From CADCTM01 sp049671305 (GTDB taxonomy: Bacteria; Cyanobacteriota; Cyanobacteriia; Cyanobacteriales; Coleofasciculaceae), in the NCBI GenBank assembly GCA_049671305.1, contig JBATUR010000016.1, positions 1 through 37,755 of the forward strand: a stretch of DNA of 37,755 nt, given 5' to 3'. Below, in pieces: positions 27,429 to 35,265 of the stretch. How positions within the stretch are numbered: the first letter of the stretch is position 1; every line of letters begins with the position of its first letter. Under the pieces are notes generated by a model. That model made no database searches and had not been told where the DNA came from. It saw nothing but the letters and a program-made list of their open reading frames with translations. Made by a program: the position numbers and the translations under genes.

Positions 27429-27528
27429 GAGAGTAGGGAAGGGAAATGCGATCGCATTTACTTTCTTCTCTAAGTAACGATGTACCCCAAAAACAGAACC
27501 AGAAGTCTCCTATCTCTATACATGGGGA

Positions 27529-27759
27529 TTGTATTTTAGTACCTATGCCACAATTGAGGAATTAACTATTTACCCAACAGCCGAACAAGCTTTAGCCTGT
27601 CTTTGCGTTTGTCAGATGTTATCCAACTACTACCGAGACATCCAGCTATTCCGTTTTAATGCTCAAACGAGAGAAGTATACATTTTTGCAAGCGATGAAC
27701 TGGAAATTATCGTACCTCGTAATGGACTATGGAGGTTTTTAGATGAAACCGAACTTTGA
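27529..27759 (+). CDS. Small protein resembling DUF6888, first of a coupled pair
   Basis: About 76 residues. The core TAEQALACLCVCQMLSNYYRDI, followed by QLFRFNAQTREVYIFASDEL and EIIVPRNGLWRFL, matches my memory of DUF6888, a small cyanobacterial family of unknown function usually found next to DUF6887. The start is uncertain: no in-frame ATG precedes the conserved region, and TTG 27529 is the best candidate, with GGGGA unusually close before it. The 3' end overlaps the next gene by 17 bp, whose GGAGG lies inside this frame, so translation is probably coupled. The gene begins 100 bp after the ychF operon terminator, so it has its own promoter. Confidence 0.75.
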   Translation: MYFSTYATIEELTIYPTAEQALACLCVCQMLSNYYRDIQLFRFNAQTREVYIFASDELEIIVPRNGLWRFLDETEL

Positions 27760-28426
27760 TGAAATGAGCGTGCCTGAATTAAGAGTTTACGTGCTGGCAC
27801 ATCGAGATGATCATGAAGCAATTCGCGCTCTATTTCATCATCCTAGCCTTAAGTGGAAAACTATGCCTCCCCTAGTTACGACCGATGGCTTACCTATTGA
27901 AGAGAATATTCGTATAGCAGAGGACGCAATTCGACAACGAGCACGCGGAAAACAACGAGAAAAAGAGTTACAAAGAGAAGATGAGGAAAAACTCAGCCAG
28001 AAAATTGAGCAGCAACAGGCTAATTTTAGGAAAGATAATATGACAACAGTTACATCAGAAGAAATTGAGCAGTATCGCTCTAAATTTGCAGATTATCCAG
28101 AAGCTCTAGATGCCCTTGACTTGATTGAGGAGAATGAAGGCGATTTAGAAATTGCCGCTAATTTGTTAGCACAAGAGGCTGGAGTAGTAATCGTTAGATC
28201 AAAACCCAGTTTCTTAGACGACTTAGCCGAGAAATTACGCAATGTTATATGTGATGAAGTATTCATAAATGACTTAATGGGTGGAGTATTAACTGCTGGG
28301 GTGGGATATTTGACAGCAAGTGGTCAAATTCCGACAGCAATGGCAACGGCGTTGGTTATCTACTTATCAAAAATAGGAGTGAGAAAGTTTTGTCAGTCTG
28401 ACGACGGAAAGCCTAAAACCCCGTAG
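27743..28426 (+). CDS. DUF6887-like protein with UBA-like and hydrophobic C-terminal extension
   Basis: 227 residues, starting at ATG 27743 with GGAGG 7 bases upstream. Residues 1-45 (NFDEMSVPELRVYVLAHRDD) resemble DUF6887, whose normal members are much shorter. Residues about 60-100 are a charged coiled-coil linker. Residues about 104-150 (EEIEQYRSKFADYPEALDAL, then ENEGDLEIAANLLAQEAG) look like a small UBA-like helical bundle, and about 175-212 are hydrophobic (GGVLTAGVGYLTASGQIP onward), a possible membrane helix. An in-frame ATG at 28040 with AGGAAAG 5 bases before it could give a separate 128-residue C-terminal product. The stop overlaps the stop of the opposing CHAT gene by 14 bp. Confidence 0.8.
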   Translation: MKPNFDEMSVPELRVYVLAHRDDHEAIRALFHHPSLKWKTMPPLVTTDGLPIEENIRIAEDAIRQRARGKQREKELQREDEEKLSQKIEQQQANFRKDNMTTVTSEEIEQYRSKFADYPEALDALDLIEENEGDLEIAANLLAQEAGVVIVRSKPSFLDDLAEKLRNVICDEVFINDLMGGVLTAGVGYLTASGQIPTAMATALVIYLSKIGVRKFCQSDDGKPKTP

Positions 28427-31259
28427 CTGTAAAGGCAGCCCAGTCAAATGGATTAGCAAAAGGATAGGAACCAAAGTTATTGATTCTTTTGTTGCAGCCT
28501 GTTAAAAAGGCTTTAGCTGATCTGGGCTTTCCTTTGAAGATTTCCTCAATTTGAGGCTTAATTTTCTCTAGGAATTCTTCACCCTCCTCAATACTCAGAT
28601 TCCTCAGCCATTTTTGGGCTTGATTGAGGGCAATTGCTACATCTCCAGCTTGCTTTTGAGAAGACTGAAAGTTTTCATAAAATTTGAGCATTAAGAAGGC
28701 AGTAGAAAGGTCGCTTACTGTCCAAAGACTACTGACAACGCTGGGACTTCCTGCATAGAGGAAGCCACTGGGTAAACCAATATATTCATCACTGATACTT
28801 GTAGGATCAGTTAAACCCGTTTCGCAAGCAGAAAGAGTGACAAGGCGGCATTGATTGAGCGTTAATCCAAAGATTTCTCCTAAAGTTAGGCGTTCTTTAT
28901 TGGCTAGGATTAATGCTGATTCTAAGGGTGATGTTAAGTTGAATTCACCATGACATGAGAAGTGATTGCAGTGAGCTAAGGGTAAATTTTGACTAGCATT
29001 GAGTGCTGTTTTGGTTGCTTCTTGCTTTACTAAAACCTCTGTAGAAGCGAAAGATGAGGAGATAATTTCTACTTCTAAGTTGGTGTAAAGCAAGTCCTCA
29101 GTTGGGTTTTGAATGGCAAATAGGTTGCTAAAGTCTGAGCGATCGCGTTTTTGAGTTAGTTGCAGTAATTGGCAACTGGGAGCATAACCTACACCTCTGG
29201 GGAAGCGATCGCACAAGTAATCACCGTTAGCCAAGGGTAGTGCATGGATAGGAAATAGATGTAAGTAGCGATGGGGAATGAGAATAAGGCGATCGCACTT
29301 TCTTGGAATGCCTTGGATGATTTCGTCAATGTGCAGAATTTTTGCCAGCAGATGTAGGCGTGTTCTCAGGCGGCGCTGCCAATGGGATTTGTGATTGTTG
29401 TATGCCTTGAGATAACTATTTGCCCATTTCTGCAATTTTTCCAGGTCTTTTGGCTCAGACTGCCAAACGATAGGCTGTTGGCTGTGGCGGGTGAAGATGA
29501 ACGCAAGAAACTTATCACTTGTAATGTACAACTCCACAGCAACTGCACGATCGTCCAAGGTTTCTTTAAATTGTTTAAAGTTGAAGCTGGAACCGATGCG
29601 TATGTGTTCGTCTTGCAATTGATTGCCCTGCTGTCTTAGCTGCTGGAGATGTTGAGCTAGGGCAGTTGGGTTATCGGCTGTTGCTGTTTGGAGTTGGTAT
29701 TGTTCGCTGGCGATTTTGTCTCGAAGTTGTTCTAGCTGACTAACAACTTCTAGAGGGAAGATGATTTTGAGGTCGCGGGTGAGGATGAGTTCCACCAGGT
29801 TACGGGTTTTGCTGCGCTCGGCGTATTCAATGGCTTGGTCGTAGTATTTCGGCTCATCTTTAGCGAGTTCTAGGCAAACTTCCACCATGCGTTGATAGAG
29901 CCTGTTCGATTCTTCTGCTAGTTTTTTCTTGTCTTCCTCCATGCCTGAACCAGAGACTATCTCGCCGCGTAGGGATTCTACAGTGTTAATGGCACTGGCA
30001 AAGGCAGGGTAAGCATTGCTAAACTGTCGAGCATTTTGGTAGGCAACACCAAGGCTAAATTGAGTTCCTGCATGGTCTTGAGGGAAGGCTTCGAGGGTAT
30101 GCACTCGTAAGGCAGCTAAGTAACAGCGGATTGCAGCTTCCAAATTCTCTGCACGTTTCCCCCGGATGCGGTAATAGTAGGCAGTACCCAGATTGTTTTG
30201 GGTTGCTGCCCAGTATTGGGGGAAGGCTTCGCAAGTTCGTACCTCTAACGCATTTGAGAAACAGCGGATTGCCGCCTCCAAATTCTCTGCTCGTTCCTCC
30301 CAGATGCGCTCAAGGTAGGCAAGACCTAAATTGTTTTGGCTTTCTGCCCAGTATTGGGGGAAGGCTTCGCGAGTGTATTCCAGCAAAGCATTTGAGAAAC
30401 AGTGGATTGCCGCTTCTAAATTTTTTGCTTGTTCCCCTTGGATGCGCTCAAGGTAGGCAATGCCCAGATTGTTTTGAGTTCTTGCCCATCGTTCAGGGAA
30501 GGCTTCGCGAGTGTATTTCTGCAATGCAGCCAAGTAATAGCTGAGTGAAGCCTCTAAATTCTCTGCTTGTTCTCCCCGGATGCGTTTACGATACGTCGCC
30601 CCCAGATTGTTTTGGGTTGCTGCCCAGTATTGGGGGAAGGCTTCGCAAGTTCGTACCTCTGACGCATTTGAGAAACAGCGGATTGCCGCCTCCAAATTCT
30701 CTGCTCGTTCCCCAATAATCCTTTTACCGTAGGCACTACCCAGATTGTTTTGAGTTGCTGCCCAGTATTGGGGGAAGGCTTCGCGAGTGCGTACCTTCAA
30801 GGCATCTAAGAAATACCTGATTGCTGCTTCCAAATTCTCTGCTTGTTCTCCCCGGATGCGCTCAAGGTAGGCAAGACCCAAATTGTTTTGGCTGGTAGCC
30901 CATTGTTCGGGGAAGGCTTCACGGGTAAAGACTGTGGCAACGACCTTGTAGCCTGTAATGGCAATTTCCAGGTTACTAGACCGCTTGCCCAGTGGAAACT
31001 CCCAAATCCGGTTGCTGAAAGTGCCAATAACTGCTGCAATTTCATGTGCTTGCTCTGGCTCCAGTTTAGGTAAGGTGGCTGTTGCGCAGCTTCGCAAAAC
31101 AGTAGCCAGGTTATCATCCAGCTTGTCTAAGTTTGCTTCCAAGAATTGGTAAACGGCTTGTTGATTACAATTAGTATCCCTGATTGTCTTTAAGACTTTA
31201 TCTAAAAAAGCTCGATAATCTTTGTCTGTTAGTTTTCTAGAGTTGAATCCTTTTCCCAT
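28413..31259 (-). CDS. TPR-repeat CHAT-domain protease-like protein
   Basis: 948 residues from ATG 31259. An upstream ATG (31310) would add 17 residues encoded by a REP-like palindrome, so I rejected it. Residues 1-110 are a helical cap typical of cyanobacterial TPR-CHAT proteins. About 110-420 are extended TPRs with an exact 46-residue period (NLEAAIRYF, AFPQYWAATQNNLG). A helical connector and a CHAT domain (about 600-948) follow, with the catalytic dyad His770 (HFSCHGEF) and Cys812 (LSACETG) intact and the VVSSLWTVSD strand after it. CHAT is a caspase-clan peptidase fold, so it is a likely protease awaiting a TPR-sensed signal. The target is unknown. It is convergent with the DUF6887-like gene. 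Confidence 0.95.
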   Translation of the reverse strand: MGKGFNSRKLTDKDYRAFLDKVLKTIRDTNCNQQAVYQFLEANLDKLDDNLATVLRSCATATLPKLEPEQAHEIAAVIGTFSNRIWEFPLGKRSSNLEIAITGYKVVATVFTREAFPEQWATSQNNLGLAYLERIRGEQAENLEAAIRYFLDALKVRTREAFPQYWAATQNNLGSAYGKRIIGERAENLEAAIRCFSNASEVRTCEAFPQYWAATQNNLGATYRKRIRGEQAENLEASLSYYLAALQKYTREAFPERWARTQNNLGIAYLERIQGEQAKNLEAAIHCFSNALLEYTREAFPQYWAESQNNLGLAYLERIWEERAENLEAAIRCFSNALEVRTCEAFPQYWAATQNNLGTAYYYRIRGKRAENLEAAIRCYLAALRVHTLEAFPQDHAGTQFSLGVAYQNARQFSNAYPAFASAINTVESLRGEIVSGSGMEEDKKKLAEESNRLYQRMVEVCLELAKDEPKYYDQAIEYAERSKTRNLVELILTRDLKIIFPLEVVSQLEQLRDKIASEQYQLQTATADNPTALAQHLQQLRQQGNQLQDEHIRIGSSFNFKQFKETLDDRAVAVELYITSDKFLAFIFTRHSQQPIVWQSEPKDLEKLQKWANSYLKAYNNHKSHWQRRLRTRLHLLAKILHIDEIIQGIPRKCDRLILIPHRYLHLFPIHALPLANGDYLCDRFPRGVGYAPSCQLLQLTQKRDRSDFSNLFAIQNPTEDLLYTNLEVEIISSSFASTEVLVKQEATKTALNASQNLPLAHCNHFSCHGEFNLTSPLESALILANKERLTLGEIFGLTLNQCRLVTLSACETGLTDPTSISDEYIGLPSGFLYAGSPSVVSSLWTVSDLSTAFLMLKFYENFQSSQKQAGDVAIALNQAQKWLRNLSIEEGEEFLEKIKPQIEEIFKGKPRSAKAFLTGCNKRINNFGSYPFANPFDWAAFTATGF
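30085..30921 (-). repeat. 138-bp tandem repeat array inside the CHAT gene
   Basis: The word AAGGCTTC recurs at 30085, 30223, 30361, 30499, 30637, 30775 and 30913, every 138 bp exactly (46 codons). Segments 30187-30297 and 30601-30711, three units apart, differ at one base only (30247 versus 30661), far closer than other unit pairs, pointing to recent duplication or gene conversion. Confidence 0.9.
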
Positions 31260-31290
31260 TTTTCTTGATCCATATTCAACAATCAAAGTG

Positions 31291-31361
31291 TAGGGGCGAA
31301 GCATTCGCACTAGTAACTTATTGGAAAGTCCTAAATCTTTGTCCGCGAATGCTCCGCCCTA
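31291..31361. repeat. REP-like palindrome, copy 1 (intergenic)
   Basis: Left arm TAGGGGCGAAGCATTCGC (31291-31308) and right arm GCGAATGCTCCGCCCTA (31345-31361) are complementary save for one substitution and one missing base, around a 36-base spacer. It lies between the CHAT gene start and the end of the RAYT transposase gene. Confidence 0.85.
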
Positions 31362-31380
31362 TCTACGGTAAAACAATCAA

Positions 31381-31986
31381 TCAAAATTCCGGTTTAAATT
31401 TAAGAATATTCTCCTCATCTTCATCCCAATTCAGAGGATTTTCCACAATGTACCGCCTGATATTCTCATAAGCTTTCTCATTACGAATAATCTCTTCATA
31501 ATAATTCCGTTGCCATAACGTCCCTGAATTCCGAGTTATGCGGTTAACTCGGCGCGTTGCTACTGATTTGAAATTTTGAAGAATTGCTCCTATTGAACCT
31601 GATTGTGTGCCGCAAGGTGGTGATGTGTCGTTACATCCTGAAAAGGGCGAAGCATTCGGGGATGAAACTTGTGGTGCTGTGTCTTCATTTATTGGCACGA
31701 ATGCTTCGCCCCTACTATCAGTAATAAAAATAATTCCGTGTATGTGATTGGGCATGATGACAAAAGCATCTAATTCAATTAACGGAAAATGACGGGGTAA
31801 ACTGTGCCAAACAGATTGAACTGTTGCACCAATAATATTTAGCTGTATCACACCATCCTCAATTTCTCCCAGCAAACATCGCCTTTGATGACAACAAATG
31901 GTGAAATAGTATGCACCTTCTCGTGTGTAGTCATATCCTTTAAGACGAATTGAGCGGCGCTGATGTTTTTCTGGATTGTAGTTCAT
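31381..31986 (-). CDS. REP-associated tyrosine transposase (RAYT, Y1/HUH)
   Basis: 201 residues. The N-terminus (RRSIRLKGYDYTREGAYYFT) is typical of RAYTs. The metal-binding HUH pair is in MPNHIHGIIFI (about 77-86), and the probable catalytic Tyr is in the helix LWQRNYYEEIIRNEKAYENI, with the usual IRRYIVENPLNW ending. RAYTs act on single-stranded REP palindromes and are normally domesticated, single-copy genes. Between HUH and Tyr the frame carries a REP-like copy (31644-31714) encoding RGEAFV...NASPF without breaking it. ATG 31986; about 20 bp separate its stop from the intergenic REP copy. Confidence 0.92.
   Translation of the reverse strand: MNYNPEKHQRRSIRLKGYDYTREGAYYFTICCHQRRCLLGEIEDGVIQLNIIGATVQSVWHSLPRHFPLIELDAFVIMPNHIHGIIFITDSRGEAFVPINEDTAPQVSSPNASPFSGCNDTSPPCGTQSGSIGAILQNFKSVATRRVNRITRNSGTLWQRNYYEEIIRNEKAYENIRRYIVENPLNWDEDEENILKFKPEF
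31644..31714. repeat. REP-like palindrome, copy 2 (inside RAYT gene)
   Basis: Left arm AGGGCGAAGCATTCG (31644-31658) and right arm CGAATGCTTCGCCCCTA (31698-31714) are complementary around a 39-base spacer. The right arm matches the perfect complement of copy 1's left arm. The same 71-bp span as copy 1. Confidence 0.85.
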
Positions 31987-32050
31987 ATTTATCTGGAGAG
32001 ATGCAACCCTCAGATTAGTTAGTGGGACGGTACACCTATCAACTTATTAG

Positions 32051-32614
32051 TTACCTCAACACTTCATCTACAGTAAAACTAACATCCAAAAAAGCTTGAA
32101 TAGTTAAACCTTGACCCCGATAATATTTATGAATAATCTGATAACTATTGCCTGAAGGTTGCCGATAAACCTCCAAACATTGCTCATTAATATCCACTAC
32201 CCAAACTTCAGAAATTCCACTACTTGCATATAAAGGAATCTTGACTTCTCGATCAGATTCAATAGTCGTATCTGCAACTTCCACTAATAGTAATATATCT
32301 TCTGCTTGAGGATGCCCTGCTTCATAAAAATCATCGCGCAGTCGTAATAATGCTAGATCTGGTTGAGGTTCAGAATTATCCTCCAATTCCACTGGATTTT
32401 GCACTCCAACAATCACAAACTCTGCTAAACGTTGATTAAACAAAGCATTGAGACGGTTAACACAAGCGGCATGACGCCTACCTACTGCTGCCATTTCGAC
32501 AATTTCTCCTCGAATTAATTCCACTCGGTCATACTTTGTTAAAATACCAGCTTCAATCATCTGATTGTATTCTTTGACAGTAAATTTACGTCTCAATAAT
32601 TGAACAGACATCAT
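32051..32614 (-). CDS. Uma2-family PD-(D/E)XK nuclease-like protein
   Basis: 187 residues. It shows the Uma2/DUF820 pattern: KFTVKEYNQMIEAGIL near the N-terminus, RVELIRGEIVEM (conserved Glu), the catalytic Asp in EPQPDLALLR, and VEVADTTIESDREVKIPLYA with the Glu and Lys of the PD-(D/E)XK core, then YASSGISEVWVVD. The family is greatly expanded in cyanobacteria; nuclease activity is a fold-based expectation, and many copies sit near mobile elements as here. The start is ATG 32614 (the next codon is also ATG) with GAGG four bases upstream. Confidence 0.93.
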   Translation of the reverse strand: MMSVQLLRRKFTVKEYNQMIEAGILTKYDRVELIRGEIVEMAAVGRRHAACVNRLNALFNQRLAEFVIVGVQNPVELEDNSEPQPDLALLRLRDDFYEAGHPQAEDILLLVEVADTTIESDREVKIPLYASSGISEVWVVDINEQCLEVYRQPSGNSYQIIHKYYRGQGLTIQAFLDVSFTVDEVLR

Positions 32615-32642
32615 AACCTCACTCTTTGTAATTAATTATCGT

Positions 32643-33467
32643 TTAATCTTGCTGATGAGCAAATTGATATGCTCCAACAACGGAAAATGCGATCGCAAAA
32701 GCCATTAAAATCGGGATATCGTACCAAGGAAACTCGGATAATGGTAAATATGCCGCCGCACGAAGTCCTGTACTGGTATAAGTTAATGGTAATAAATAAA
32801 CAATTACTTTTAGTGCTAATGGTAATGTTGCTGGGTCAAAAAATGTTGCTCCTAAAAATGACATTGGCACAATCAAAAAGTTGTTAACCAAACCAACACT
32901 TTCTAGAGATTTCACATTCAAACCAATAATTACACCTAAACCTGCAAAAACTGCACAATTAAGCAATAATAAAAGTATAAATAAAGGATTGAGAAAACTC
33001 CAAACTTTACCTGTAAATAAAATTGCTACCAAAATTACCGAACCGGAAGTCATCATTCCTCGCACCACACCCGCCAGCATCTTACCTAAATACAATGCCA
33101 AAGGATGCACCGGGACAAGTAACATTTCCTCAAAGGTTTTAGTATAAAGTCGTTCACCACAAATCGAAAAAGTTGTACCAGTAAAACTAATTGTCATGGA
33201 AGATAGTGCCACCATTCCTGGTAAAATAAACTGTAAGTAATTGTCACCTGCCGCAGGTTTCATGGCTGAATCTAAGGCACTTCCTAGCCCTAAACCAAAC
33301 CCAACAATATAAATTAGCGGCGAAATTAGACCCGTTGCGGCAATTTGCACAATTCTCACCCGTAAGTCTAGCCACTCCCCCCAAAACACAGTAAGTGTAT
33401 CGGAAAGGATGGTTTGTAACGAGGAAACTTGGATATTTTTGTTAATGGATGAGGAGGAATATTTCAC
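32643..33467 (-). CDS. ABC-2 type transporter permease (DrrB-like)
   Basis: 274 residues, with about six membrane helices. The ABC-2 permease signature region is visible (FEEMLLVPVHPLALYLGKMLAGVVRG, then the hydrophobic stretch ending in LPLTYTSTGLRAAAYLP), as in daunorubicin-resistance and polysaccharide/lipid exporters. The start is GTG 33467; no better ATG exists. The matching ATPase gene, usually directly upstream, is absent: the 170 bp upstream is empty and the next gene is unrelated and divergent. It may use an ATPase encoded elsewhere. The Uma2 gene follows 28 bp downstream. Confidence 0.92.
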   Translation of the reverse strand: MKYSSSSINKNIQVSSLQTILSDTLTVFWGEWLDLRVRIVQIAATGLISPLIYIVGFGLGLGSALDSAMKPAAGDNYLQFILPGMVALSSMTISFTGTTFSICGERLYTKTFEEMLLVPVHPLALYLGKMLAGVVRGMMTSGSVILVAILFTGKVWSFLNPLFILLLLLNCAVFAGLGVIIGLNVKSLESVGLVNNFLIVPMSFLGATFFDPATLPLALKVIVYLLPLTYTSTGLRAAAYLPLSEFPWYDIPILMAFAIAFSVVGAYQFAHQQD

Positions 33468-33639
33468 TAGTTAAGGTTAATTATAGATATTCTTTATTAT
33501 TACTTGAATTAGGAAAAAAATATATTGTCTCTACCTCGTGATAGAAGCAAATTTTTCAAAATTATCCCTTAATACGGATGAAATTAAAAGCAAAAAGTTA
33601 GATACTATTTTATATCTTTTTTGAGGAAGCGTAAGTAGT

Positions 33640-33939
33640 ATGGAAATCGCAGGCAAGGTTTATCCTAAGCGGGTTTTGATTAAGTACAAGGCAAAAGAAA
33701 AACTAAGACTGATGGATGGTACTGAAGTTGAGCAGTTATTAGATGAAGAGTTGTTCAAGGAAATAGCAGCAACTTTCTTTCGTTCCCCTCAAAATTGTAA
33801 ATTTGCCTACCCCTGTTGTTCTAAGGCTGAAGCGAATGAGGTTGCCAATACAATTGCTGCAAAACTAGCAGAAACTTACCAACAAATCAAGTTTAGACAG
33901 CAAAATCAGACTGTACGATTTTTGAATGGTTTGTTGTAA
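33640..33939 (+). CDS. Small conserved-looking protein of unknown function
   Basis: 99 residues, soluble, with no signal peptide. It opens with a short beta-hairpin-like segment (GKVYPKRVLIKYKAKEKLRL) and continues as helices (VEQLLDEELFKEIAATFF, KAEANEVANTIAAKLAETYQ). Three Cys are present, two in the CKFAYPCC segment, which could bind metal or form a disulfide, but no second pair is seen. A GAGGAAG precedes ATG 33640. No family recognised. It is convergent with the M20 gene, with a strong hairpin between. Confidence 0.7.
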   Translation: MEIAGKVYPKRVLIKYKAKEKLRLMDGTEVEQLLDEELFKEIAATFFRSPQNCKFAYPCCSKAEANEVANTIAAKLAETYQQIKFRQQNQTVRFLNGLL

Positions 33940-33997
33940 AATAATTAGCTTATTTTATCAATTTAGAAAGGTAACCTTTTGCTCAAAAATTAAGGCT

Positions 33998-34045
33998 TTA
34001 GGGAGTGGAGTAAAAAGGCTTTTAGTCTAGATCGCCACTCCCTAA
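33998..34045. terminator. 11-bp perfect hairpin between convergent genes
   Basis: TTAGGGAGTGG (33998-34008) pairs exactly with CCACTCCCTAA (34035-34045) across 26 bases. It lies between the ends of the rightward small gene and the leftward M20 gene. It may end both transcripts, though no T-run follows. Confidence 0.6.
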
Positions 34046-34053
34046 GTTTCTAA

Positions 34054-35265
34054 TTATTGGCAAAACTTTTCCACACAGCGGACAAAGATTTCTACACCCA
34101 TGCTTAAAGCAGTTTCATCAAAGTTAAAACGCGGATGGTGATGAGGATAAGCTAAATCTTTTTCCGGGTTAGCAGAACCTAAAAAGAAATAGCAACCAGG
34201 AACTTCTTGCAAGAAAAATGACATATCTTCTGCCCCCATTGTTTGACATTCTGGCACAATGCCGGCAGGTGTTTCTACAACTTCAGACGCTACAGAACGT
34301 ACAATTTCTGCAATATTGGCATCATTAATTACCGGGGGATATTGATGCCAATAATTCAATTCATAACTAGCACCTTGACTTTGGCAAACACCTGCAATTA
34401 TTTGTTCAATACGCTTACCCATAAACCCTTTTAGTTTTGGATTAAAATAGCGTACTGTACCATTTAGTCTGGCTGTATCGGCAATAATATTATGTTTTGT
34501 ACCTGCATGAAGTTCGCCAATAGTGACAACGGCTGAATCAATTGGGTCAACATTTCGAGCAACAATTGTTTGCAAAGCATTGACAATTTGAGCGCTAACA
34601 ACAATAGAATCAACTGTTTGGTGAGGCATTGCACCATGTCCACCTTTGCCTAAAATTGTGCAGCTAAAACATTCTACCGCTGCCATCAAAGCGCCTTGAC
34701 GTACTCCAACTGTGCCGAGGGGTAAATTATTCCACAAATGTAGACCAATAATGGCATCTACATCAGGATTTTTGAGTACACCTGCTTCGATCATTGGTTG
34801 GGCGCCGCCTGGTCCTTCTTCGGCAGGTTGGAAGATGATTTTTACTGTACCAAGGAAGTTTTGCCGATGTTGTGAAAGATAGTAAGCAGTACCAAGTGCG
34901 ATCGCCGTATGTCCATCATGACCACAAGCGTGCATTAGTCCGTCATGTTGCGATCGATACGATACCTGATTTTCTTCCTGAATTGGCAAGGCATCCATAT
35001 CTGCCCGAATTGCCATTACAGGACCTGGAGAACCACTGTCAATTGTGGCAACAATTCCTGTCTGAGCAACGCCTGTTTGATGTTCAATGCCCCATTCTTG
35101 CAATTTTTGAGCAATGAATTGGCAAGTAAGATGCTCTTTAAAACCTAACTCCGGACGCTGATGCAAACCCCGCCGCCACGTCACCAGTTGAGGCTGCAGA
35201 GTCCGGATATCCAGTCTAATCTGAGATTGGTCAACTGAGTGAGGAAGTGGAAAAGTAGAAACCAT
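34054..35265 (-). CDS. M20-family amidohydrolase (HipO/IAA-amino-acid hydrolase type)
   Basis: 403 residues from ATG 35265; an in-frame TTG at 35280 would add five. Dinuclear metal site residues: Cys and His in HACGHDGHTA, the catalytic-base Glu pair in PAEEGPGGAQPM, His in GLHLWN, and the late His in YPHHHPRFNFDE. The dimerisation domain lies between (about 190-310). Members cleave N-acyl amino acids (hippurate, IAA-amino acids, N-acetyl-diaminopimelate); the substrate cannot be chosen here. It is cytosolic, without a signal peptide, divergent from the DJ-1/PfpI gene, sharing a 190-bp upstream region. Confidence 0.94.
   Translation of the reverse strand: MVSTFPLPHSVDQSQIRLDIRTLQPQLVTWRRGLHQRPELGFKEHLTCQFIAQKLQEWGIEHQTGVAQTGIVATIDSGSPGPVMAIRADMDALPIQEENQVSYRSQHDGLMHACGHDGHTAIALGTAYYLSQHRQNFLGTVKIIFQPAEEGPGGAQPMIEAGVLKNPDVDAIIGLHLWNNLPLGTVGVRQGALMAAVECFSCTILGKGGHGAMPHQTVDSIVVSAQIVNALQTIVARNVDPIDSAVVTIGELHAGTKHNIIADTARLNGTVRYFNPKLKGFMGKRIEQIIAGVCQSQGASYELNYWHQYPPVINDANIAEIVRSVASEVVETPAGIVPECQTMGAEDMSFFLQEVPGCYFFLGSANPEKDLAYPHHHPRFNFDETALSMGVEIFVRCVEKFCQ

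Noticed and set aside
30131..30544. Rightward 137-codon frame inside the CHAT gene
   Set aside because: It is the antisense of the TPR repeats and stays open only because of their periodic composition.
28413..31310. Tandem 138-bp and 120-bp repeats as a possible CRISPR
   Set aside because: Units are contiguous, a multiple of three long, and encode TPRs; there are no short repeats with unique spacers and no cas genes.
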